Source: an uncultured Chloroflexota bacterium
GTDB taxonomy: Bacteria; Chloroflexota; Anaerolineae; Aggregatilineales; Phototrophicaceae
Reading direction: 5' to 3'
NCBI GenBank assembly: GCA_937864975.1
Contig: CALMDI010000372.1
Span: 1 to 6,158 of the forward strand
Length of the DNA stretch: 6,158 nt
Shown: positions 1-4,000 of the stretch, one piece after another
Layout: each line of letters starts with the position of its first letter
Numbering within the stretch: the first letter of the stretch is position 1
Program-made: the position numbers and the translations under genes
Notes under the pieces: generated by a model
What the model saw: only the letters and a program-made list of their open reading frames with translations
Database searches by the model: none
Told to the model about the DNA's origin: nothing

Positions 1-117
1 CGCGGCATCGACCTCATCACGCTTGCGCCCGTCTCGCAAACGCTGGAACAGATTTACCTGCAAATCATCGACGAGGACGAGAAGAAGGAGACCGCGTCTC
101 ATGGCAACGGTCGCTAG
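1..117 (+). CDS. ABC transporter ATP-binding subunit, C-terminal fragment (probable)
   Basis: Frame 1 is open from the window edge to the TAG at 115-117, giving 38 residues of a protein whose start lies upstream. The visible end contains LAPVSQTLEQIYLQII followed by an acidic, charged tail (DEDEKKE). A segment of the form 'P.LE.IYL.I' is how many ABC-2 type ATPases (the CcmA/NatA-like group) end, just after the nucleotide-binding domain. No Walker or signature motif is inside the window, so the assignment leans on context: the next gene is an ABC-2 permease whose start codon at 101 lies inside this gene, a 17-nt overlap typical of ATPase-permease pairs made as one complex. The role would be ATP hydrolysis at the cytoplasmic face to drive the permease. 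Another protein in the same operon cannot be excluded. Confidence 0.6.
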   Translation, partial: RGIDLITLAPVSQTLEQIYLQIIDEDEKKETASHGNGR

Positions 118-1612
118 AGCCGCGGCAGTCGCGCCGCCCGCCCCTGCGAGCGCGCGGCGTACCTTTGCCAACGCGCTCATCATCACGCGCCGCGAAGTGC
201 GCGACAGCCTGCGCGACTGGCGCATTCTGGTGCCCATCGTCCTGCTCACGTTCCTGTTTCCGGCGCTGGCGCAGTTCGTCGCCGGGCAGTTCATGGCATG
301 GCTCACCGGCTTCGGCGCGAGTATTATCGGCGGGCGCACGATCCCGTTCCTGCTGATGATCGTCGGCTTCTTCCCAATCTCGATTTCGTTGGTGATCGCG
401 CTCGAAACCTTCGTCGGGGAAAAGGAGCGGCGCTCCCTGGAGCCGCTGCTCAGCACACCCCTGACCAACACCGAGCTTTACATCGGCAAGACGCTGGCGG
501 CGATGATTCCGCCGCTGGTTTCGTCTTACGGTGGGATGCTGGTTTACCTGACCAGCCTCGTGTTTGGCAATCTGGCGTGGCGTCCCCAGCCGATGCTGAT
601 TATCCAGATTATGCTGCTGACCACGGTGCAGGCGCTGGTGATGGTCACCGGCGCGGTCGTCGTCAGCAGCCAGACCACCAGCACGCGGGCTGCAAACCTG
701 CTGGCGAGCTTCATCATTATTCCGATGGCGCTGTTGATTCAGGGCGAAAGCGCGATCATGTTTCTCGCCCCGGACGCGGATTCGCCCAATGGCATCGGCG
801 CGCTGTGGGCGATTATCGCCGGGATGATCGTCGTCGTGATTTTGCTCCTGCGTCTCGGCAACAGCGTCTTCAATCGCGAGGAAATTCTCGGACGCACGAT
901 TGACCAGATCAACCTGAAAGGCTCGCTGGCGAAGATTGGGCGCTATGTACTGGCGGTGGACGATGCCGGAACGCGCGCGCGCAGCCTGCGCGAGTGGTAC
1001 GTGCGCGGCATACCGCTCAGCCTGCGGCGGCTTCGCTCGCCCGCCATGATCGCCGTTCTGGTCTTCATCGTCGCCTTCGTCGCCGGGATCGTGCTCGGAC
1101 AATCGCCCGATTGGCGGCTTCCCGCGCTGCAAAGCGATACGGCGCGGCTGGACCCGATGACCATGAGCCGCAACCTCGACCTGTTTCAGACGGTCGGTCC
1201 GGTGTGGATTCTGTTGCAGAACGGGCGCATTCTGCTGGCGGCGACGATGCTTTCCATCTTCACGTTTGGCGTAGCGGCGCTGATTCTGACGCCGCTCGTC
1301 TATTTCGTGATCGGCTTTGTCCTGAGCCAGTTGGTCGTGACCGGCTACAATCCAGCCTTTATGATTCCCGCGATCTTTACGCATGGCATTGTCGAAATTC
1401 CGGTGATCGTCATTGCGACGGCGATGGCGCTGCGTCTCGGCTCCGTCATCACACGCCCGCCGCGCGGGATGACCGTCGGTCATGCGTGGGTCATCGCCCT
1501 CGGCGATACGATCAAGCTGTGGATTGGCGTGATTGTGCCGGGGCTGCTGCTGGCGGCGCTGATCGAAACCTACGTGACGCCGCTCGTGGTGCGCCTGTTT
1601 CTGGGCGGCTAA
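101..1612 (+). CDS. ABC-2 type permease fused to a SpoIIM/DUF95-like membrane domain
   Basis: 503 residues from ATG 101. That start has AAGGAG at 85-90 and overlaps the upstream gene's stop; an in-frame ATG at 23 would add an Arg-rich stretch inside the upstream gene and is less likely. A short Ala/Pro-rich cytoplasmic N-terminus (about 1-40) leads into roughly six hydrophobic segments up to about residue 255. The ABC-2 hallmark is seen at residues 102-117: ETFVGEKERRSLEPLL, then TPLTNTELYIGK. After a polar linker (about 255-305) comes a second membrane module (about 310-503). It has a single helix, a loop, an NGRILLAATMLSIFTFG segment, and the SpoIIM-like signature HGIVEIPVIVIATAMALRLG with H428, G429 and E432. 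It then ends in two more helices closing with LIETYVTP. Standalone SpoIIM/DUF95 proteins are about 190-200 residues, matching this half. The protein should sit in the cytoplasmic membrane and pair with the upstream ATPase as an exporter of unknown substrate. The ABC-2 call is firm; the SpoIIM assignment is by motif and length. Confidence 0.85.
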   Translation: MATVARAAAVAPPAPASARRTFANALIITRREVRDSLRDWRILVPIVLLTFLFPALAQFVAGQFMAWLTGFGASIIGGRTIPFLLMIVGFFPISISLVIALETFVGEKERRSLEPLLSTPLTNTELYIGKTLAAMIPPLVSSYGGMLVYLTSLVFGNLAWRPQPMLIIQIMLLTTVQALVMVTGAVVVSSQTTSTRAANLLASFIIIPMALLIQGESAIMFLAPDADSPNGIGALWAIIAGMIVVVILLLRLGNSVFNREEILGRTIDQINLKGSLAKIGRYVLAVDDAGTRARSLREWYVRGIPLSLRRLRSPAMIAVLVFIVAFVAGIVLGQSPDWRLPALQSDTARLDPMTMSRNLDLFQTVGPVWILLQNGRILLAATMLSIFTFGVAALILTPLVYFVIGFVLSQLVVTGYNPAFMIPAIFTHGIVEIPVIVIATAMALRLGSVITRPPRGMTVGHAWVIALGDTIKLWIGVIVPGLLLAALIETYVTPLVVRLFLGG

Positions 1613-1732
1613 CGACGACCTTAACTTTACGGTATGCTTGAATGTGCAAGCCTGAGCGGGCGCGTTTGATCGTCGCCATTGGACGGTGGTCGTGGTTGAA
1701 CGCGCGGTTTCGTCGAAAACAGGGCTGAAACT
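1613..1732. other. Intergenic gap between permease and hydrolase genes
   Basis: 120 nt without a credible gene. The only structure seen is a weak 5-bp inverted repeat, GCTTG at 1636-1640 and CAAGC at 1647-1651, with a 6-nt loop and no T-tract after it, so it is not a convincing intrinsic terminator. TATGCT at 1633-1638 resembles a -10 box, but no -35 box lies at the right distance. The gap length suggests that the hydrolase gene has its own promoter, which I cannot place. Confidence 0.4.
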
Positions 1733-2488
1733 ATGGCGCGGATTTCCATTCTCGGCTCGGCGGCAGCCGTCTCCGATGCCGACCATGACTACACTCACTT
1801 TTTGCTGAGGGGCGAAACGAGCATGATTCTGGTCGATGCGGGTTCCAACCCGCTCGGCAAGCTTCAGACTCTTGGTATCGACGATAACCAGCTTCAGGAC
1901 ATCATCCTCACGCACTTCCACCCCGATCACGTCGCGGGCGTGCCGAACATGCTCATGCATATGTGGCTGCTGGGTCGGCAGGCGCCGCTGCGTTTTTACG
2001 CGCTGCACCACTGCGCCAACCGCGTCGAAGACATGATGCTGTCGTATGCGTGGGATACGTGGCCCAACTTTTTCCCGGTTTCCTTCCATCGCATCACCGA
2101 GCGCAGCGGCGCGCCGGTTCTGGAAAACGACGATTTCCGCATTTTTTCCTGGCCCACCAAGCATTTCGTGCCGACCATCGGCTTACGGATCGAGAACAAG
2201 CGCACGGGCAACGTGCTGGCATACACCTGCGATACGGAACCCATTCCCGCGATGATCGAGCTGGCGCGGAATGCCGACATGCTCGTTCACGAGGCGGCGG
2301 GCAAGGGCTTCGGGCATTCGAGCGCGTTTCAGGCGGGCGAAACAGCGGCGGAGTCGGGCGCGAAATCGCTCTATCTCATCCATTATCAGGTGTGGAATAC
2401 CGATCCCGCGCCGCTGGTAGACGAAGCGCGCCAGGCTTACGATGGACCGATTATCCTCGTCAAAGACTTCGACGAATTCGAGTTTTAG
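1733..2488 (+). CDS. MBL-fold metallo-hydrolase, RNase Z/arylsulfatase-like
   Basis: 251 residues; ATG 1733 is preceded by a weak AGGG (1721-1724). The metallo-beta-lactamase fold is clear. The N-terminal strand ISILGSAAAV and LVDAG (34-38) precede THFHPDH, giving ligands H61, H63, D65 and H66. H144 (TKHFVPTIGLRIE), D167 (YTCDTEP), H186-E187 (LVHEA), H195 (GHSSAFQAGETA) and H217 (LYLIHY) follow in the order and sequence style of the RNase Z / arylsulfatase (AtsA) branch. All residues expected for a dinuclear zinc site are therefore present. RNase Z from Bacillus is about 307 residues and carries a tRNA-binding flexible arm between the third-motif His and the Asp. Here only 22 residues separate H144 and D167, so that arm is absent and tRNA 3' processing is unlikely or non-classical. 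No signal peptide is seen, so it is probably cytoplasmic. The substrate cannot be told: phosphodiester, sulfate ester and lactone hydrolysis all occur in this branch. It stands alone, 120 nt after the permease and 219 nt before the next gene. Confidence 0.9.
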   Translation: MARISILGSAAAVSDADHDYTHFLLRGETSMILVDAGSNPLGKLQTLGIDDNQLQDIILTHFHPDHVAGVPNMLMHMWLLGRQAPLRFYALHHCANRVEDMMLSYAWDTWPNFFPVSFHRITERSGAPVLENDDFRIFSWPTKHFVPTIGLRIENKRTGNVLAYTCDTEPIPAMIELARNADMLVHEAAGKGFGHSSAFQAGETAAESGAKSLYLIHYQVWNTDPAPLVDEARQAYDGPIILVKDFDEFEF

Positions 2489-2518
2489 TTCCTGACCCTT
2501 CGTAGTTTCCTTTTAACC

Positions 2519-2535
2519 ATCACGGTTCGCGTGAT
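2519..2535 (+). other. Small perfect hairpin after the hydrolase gene
   Basis: ATCACG (2519-2524) and CGTGAT (2530-2535) form a 6-bp stem with a GTTCG loop, beginning 31 nt after the hydrolase stop codon. It is flanked by two related words, TTTTAACC before and CCTTAACCC after. There is no T-run on either side in the direction of transcription, so a standard intrinsic terminator is not supported. It could be a 3'-end stabilising hairpin or a weak terminator helped by Rho; a chance repeat is also possible. Confidence 0.3.
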
Positions 2536-2556
2536 CCCTTAACCCGACGACGCAAA

Positions 2557-2601
2557 AGTATCGTGTTCGGTTCCTACCTCCGTAGGATGAACCGCGATGC
2601 T
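2557..2601 (+). promoter_or_regulatory. Long bulged stem-loop, candidate cis-regulatory RNA element
   Basis: Three helices stack in one hairpin: 2557-2563 with 2595-2601 (7 pairs, one G-U), 2568-2572 with 2590-2594 (CGGTT/AACCG), and 2573-2577 with 2582-2586 (CCTAC/GTAGG). That makes 17 pairs closed by a CTCC loop at 2578-2581. Two asymmetric bulges interrupt the stem, TGTT (2564-2567) on the left and ATG (2587-2589) on the right. The loop with its neighbours reads ACCTCC, the same word as the anti-Shine-Dalgarno of 16S rRNA, and is complementary to GGAGG at 2618-2622. No T-tract follows, which argues against a plain terminator. I do not recognise a known riboswitch class. A leader element for the downstream gene is inference; it could also be a processed 3' end of the upstream transcript. 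Confidence 0.4.
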
Positions 2602-2617
2602 GTCCCGTGATATCCAT

Positions 2618-2622
2618 GGAGG
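2618..2622 (+). promoter_or_regulatory. Strong Shine-Dalgarno GGAGG in the loop of a small hairpin
   Basis: GGAGG lies 7 nt before the ATG at 2630, ideal spacing for the short leader ORF there, and only 3 nt before the ATG at 2626. Flanking ATCCAT (2612-2617) and ATGGAT (2626-2631) can pair in a 6-bp stem, presenting GGAGGCAT as an 8-nt loop and tying up part of the 2630 start codon. This is one of the strongest ribosome-binding words in the window, yet it does not precede a long gene. Confidence 0.45.
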
Positions 2623-2629
2623 CATATGG

Positions 2630-2698
2630 ATGGCGCTAAACGCTCCTCACCGCGCACGAGCCTGCGACGAAAAGGCGGCTCTCGCGGAAGGGGGATAG
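2630..2698 (+). CDS. Possible 22-residue leader peptide
   Basis: This small ORF starts at ATG 2630, 7 nt after GGAGG (2618-2622), and ends at TAG 2696-2698, just 9 nt before the ATG of the next gene at 2708. The peptide begins MALNAPHRAR and ends ALAEGG. It is not hydrophobic and has no run of one amino acid, so it does not look like a classical amino-acid attenuation leader. Its placement would let translation deliver ribosomes next to the weaker start of the downstream membrane-protein gene (termination-reinitiation). A chance ORF of this length is quite possible; only the Shine-Dalgarno and the stop position argue for it. The overlapping reading frame from ATG 2626 (111 codons) is Arg-rich and looks like a shadow of the gene at 2708. 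Confidence 0.3.
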   Translation: MALNAPHRARACDEKAALAEGG

Positions 2699-2707
2699 GG
2701 TACAGTG

Positions 2708-3370
2708 ATGATTCTCCTGGGCATTCTTCTCGCCGGACTCGGCTTGGCGATGATCGTCGCGCGCGATTTCATGTGGTCGCTGACGGAGATGGGCAACAGC
2801 TTCGCCGGGCGGCAGTCCGAGCGCACCGAGCTTTGGGAAGCCGGACAAATCCTCTCTGCTATCGTTCTTCTGCTTGTTGGCGTTGGCGTGATTTGCGCCT
2901 CGATCAATCAGTCGCAGGAGGCGGCGCGCCAGGACGCCGACGCCACGGTGATGACGATTGAGACGGTGGATCGCCTCGAAGCAGTGTTCGCAGAGTCACT
3001 GGACGAGTGGCAGACGCTGGAACGCCGGCAGGTCGTGCAGGTACAGCCGTCGACGCTTGGTATTCGGGCGGACGGCATTTTCTACGGGCGCTGCCTGTCA
3101 AACGACTTCTTCCTGTTCGTGCTCAATTTTGAAGAGTCGTACCGCGATTTTGCCTACGCGCCGGAACGCTCGCCCGACTTCTGCAAGCCCGACTCCGTGA
3201 TTCTGTCCATCGAAAATTCGTACGGCGGCGGCTGGTATGAGATCTTCACCGTCGCGCCGACGCACGCATTCATCACGCGAACGCCGGTGCCCACGCCCAC
3301 CGCCACGGTGACCCGCACCCCCGCGCCCCCGCGCACCCCAACGGCAACGCCACCGCGAGGGATTCGCTGA
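2708..3370 (+). CDS. Uncharacterised membrane protein: DUF6199-like helices, extracytoplasmic domain, Pro/Thr tail
   Basis: 220 residues from ATG 2708, with AGGG at 2697-2700 seven nt upstream; the adjacent GTG at 2705 is an alternative start one codon longer. Residues 1-18 form a hydrophobic helix. The polar segment 19-46 (RDFMWSLTEMGNSFAGR) is followed by a second helix at about 47-65. This helix-'W.lTE'-helix layout resembles the small two-helix DUF6199-type membrane module; I judge that by eye. Residues 66-105 are acidic and helical-looking. Residues 106-187 look globular, with aromatic strands (GIFYGRC, DFFLFVLNFEESY, GGGWYEIFTV) and two cysteines, C129 and C159, which could form a disulfide if outside the cell. 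The end (190-217) is a Pro/Thr tail of TPVPTPTATVTRTP type, common in Anaerolineae surface proteins, where it usually links domains or spans the envelope; here the protein simply stops. The basic loop between the helices suggests it is cytoplasmic, which puts the C-terminal part outside. Function is unknown. Confidence 0.8.
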   Translation: MILLGILLAGLGLAMIVARDFMWSLTEMGNSFAGRQSERTELWEAGQILSAIVLLLVGVGVICASINQSQEAARQDADATVMTIETVDRLEAVFAESLDEWQTLERRQVVQVQPSTLGIRADGIFYGRCLSNDFFLFVLNFEESYRDFAYAPERSPDFCKPDSVILSIENSYGGGWYEIFTVAPTHAFITRTPVPTPTATVTRTPAPPRTPTATPPRGIR

Positions 3371-3556
3371 GAGTCTTAGAAGCGCATAAACATTCGCGCG
3401 GTCTAATACGTTTCTTACCCGTCGATGCTAAACTGGTAAATCACACGGGCACGTGTTGATTTCCTTTTCCTATTTTGCGCCACTTGAACCGACAATTGAT
3501 GCTATGGGTGATGAAGGCTGTCAGCGCCGGGAATGCCCATTGGAGGAATTACATCG
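3371..3556. promoter_or_regulatory. Upstream region of the hsp20-lon operon
   Basis: This 186-nt gap should hold the operon promoter. TGCTAAACT (3426-3434) fits an extended -10 (TGn + TAAACT, four of six consensus bases), but no good -35 is seen. A hairpin ACACG (3443-3447) / CGTGT (3452-3456) with loop GGCA is followed by the T/C-rich run TTGATTTCCTTTTCC and could be a weak terminator for the upstream gene or part of the 5' UTR. The run TTCCTTT (3461-3467) can pair with the hsp20 Shine-Dalgarno GGAGGAA (3542-3548) by five Watson-Crick and two G-U pairs. No CIRCE repeat (HrcA) and no proper HAIR repeat (HspR) was found, so the heat control mechanism is not evident. Confidence 0.35.
3542..3547 (+). 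promoter_or_regulatory. Ribosome binding site deciding the hsp20 start
   Basis: GGAGGA lies 9 nt before ATG 3557. It sets this ATG, and not the in-frame ATG at 3533, as the start: the upstream ATG has no Shine-Dalgarno and would place this motif inside the coding sequence. Confidence 0.8.
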
Positions 3557-4000
3557 ATGCAGAATCGCAGGCGTGACTCATTAGCCGAACGCGCACCCGA
3601 CCGGAGGTGGGTCGTGCAGGGGTATATGATTTTTCGACCGAACGCGCAGTTTACCCCACCCACGGACGTGATCGAGTTCGTGGACAAGCTTGTCGTCCGC
3701 ATGGAAATTGCGGGAATGCGAACCGGAGACTTCACCGTGAGTCTGGCGCAAAATCAACTGGTTGTCTCTGGCGTGCGGGAACGTCCGCAGCTTCACGGCG
3801 CGGCATATCACCAGGTCGAGATTGGCTACGGCGAGTTTCGCGTCGCGGTGCTGCTGCCGTGGTCGGTCGAGCAGGATCAGGTCAACGCCGTCTATCGGGA
3901 CGGCTTTCTGCAAATTGAACTGCCTCGGCGTCCAGATCGTGAAATTCGGATTATCGACGTTGACGCGGTAGAAGAGGACACAAACGAGAATGATCGCTAA
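3557..4000 (+). CDS. Small heat-shock protein, Hsp20/alpha-crystallin family
   Basis: 147 residues, a usual length for bacterial Hsp20. The N-terminal arm (1-33) is short and Arg-rich at first. The alpha-crystallin domain spans about 34-125. It starts with PPTDVIEFVDKLVVRMEIAGM, where 'PP.D..E....l.v..e..G' is typical of bacterial members, and continues through LVVSGVRE (68-75) and YHQVEIGYGEFRVAVLLP (84-101). It ends with the family mark A/N-x-x-x-GFLQIELP, with G116-F117-L118 as the conserved G-x-L. A C-terminal I-x-I motif (IRI, 130-132), which docks neighbouring dimers into oligomers, is followed by an acidic tail. The protein should be a cytoplasmic ATP-independent holdase that binds unfolding proteins in stress. 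Its stop codon overlaps the lon start, implying one operon and coupled translation with the protease that would clear unrescued clients. The exact substrate range cannot be read from sequence. Confidence 0.93.
   Translation: MQNRRRDSLAERAPDRRWVVQGYMIFRPNAQFTPPTDVIEFVDKLVVRMEIAGMRTGDFTVSLAQNQLVVSGVRERPQLHGAAYHQVEIGYGEFRVAVLLPWSVEQDQVNAVYRDGFLQIELPRRPDREIRIIDVDAVEEDTNENDR

Noticed and set aside
1637..1650. CTTGAATGTGCAAG, reminiscent of an HspR HAIR operator half-site pair
   Set aside because: HAIR needs CTTGAGT and ACTCAAG separated by 7 nt; the spacing and bases do not fit, and the adjacent gene is not a heat-shock gene.
65..2164. 699-codon open frame on the minus strand
   Set aside because: The protein is full of Arg, Gln, His and Asp with no domain, and it lies antisense to the permease and hydrolase genes, which have clear family motifs. 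It is a by-product of GC-rich codon use.
2549..2556. GACGCAAA as in the c-di-GMP-I (GEMM) riboswitch
   Set aside because: The rest of the consensus (GNRA loop helix with its receptor, the second conserved strand) is missing, so an 8-nt match is likely chance.
2626..2961. 111-codon + strand frame starting at ATG 2626
   Set aside because: Its ATG is only 3 nt from GGAGG, the product is Arg/Gly-rich low-complexity, and most of it overlaps the 2708 gene, which has proper membrane helices.
3278..3360. C-rich repetitive DNA as a possible repeat element
   Set aside because: It is explained by codons for the Pro/Thr tail of the 2708 gene; there are no exact repeat units and no CRISPR-like spacing.
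3483..3508. CTTGAA followed by GCTATGGG, a sigma-32-like heat-shock promoter
   Set aside because: The -10 part does not match CCCCAT, the spacing is short, and sigma-32 is a proteobacterial factor not expected here.
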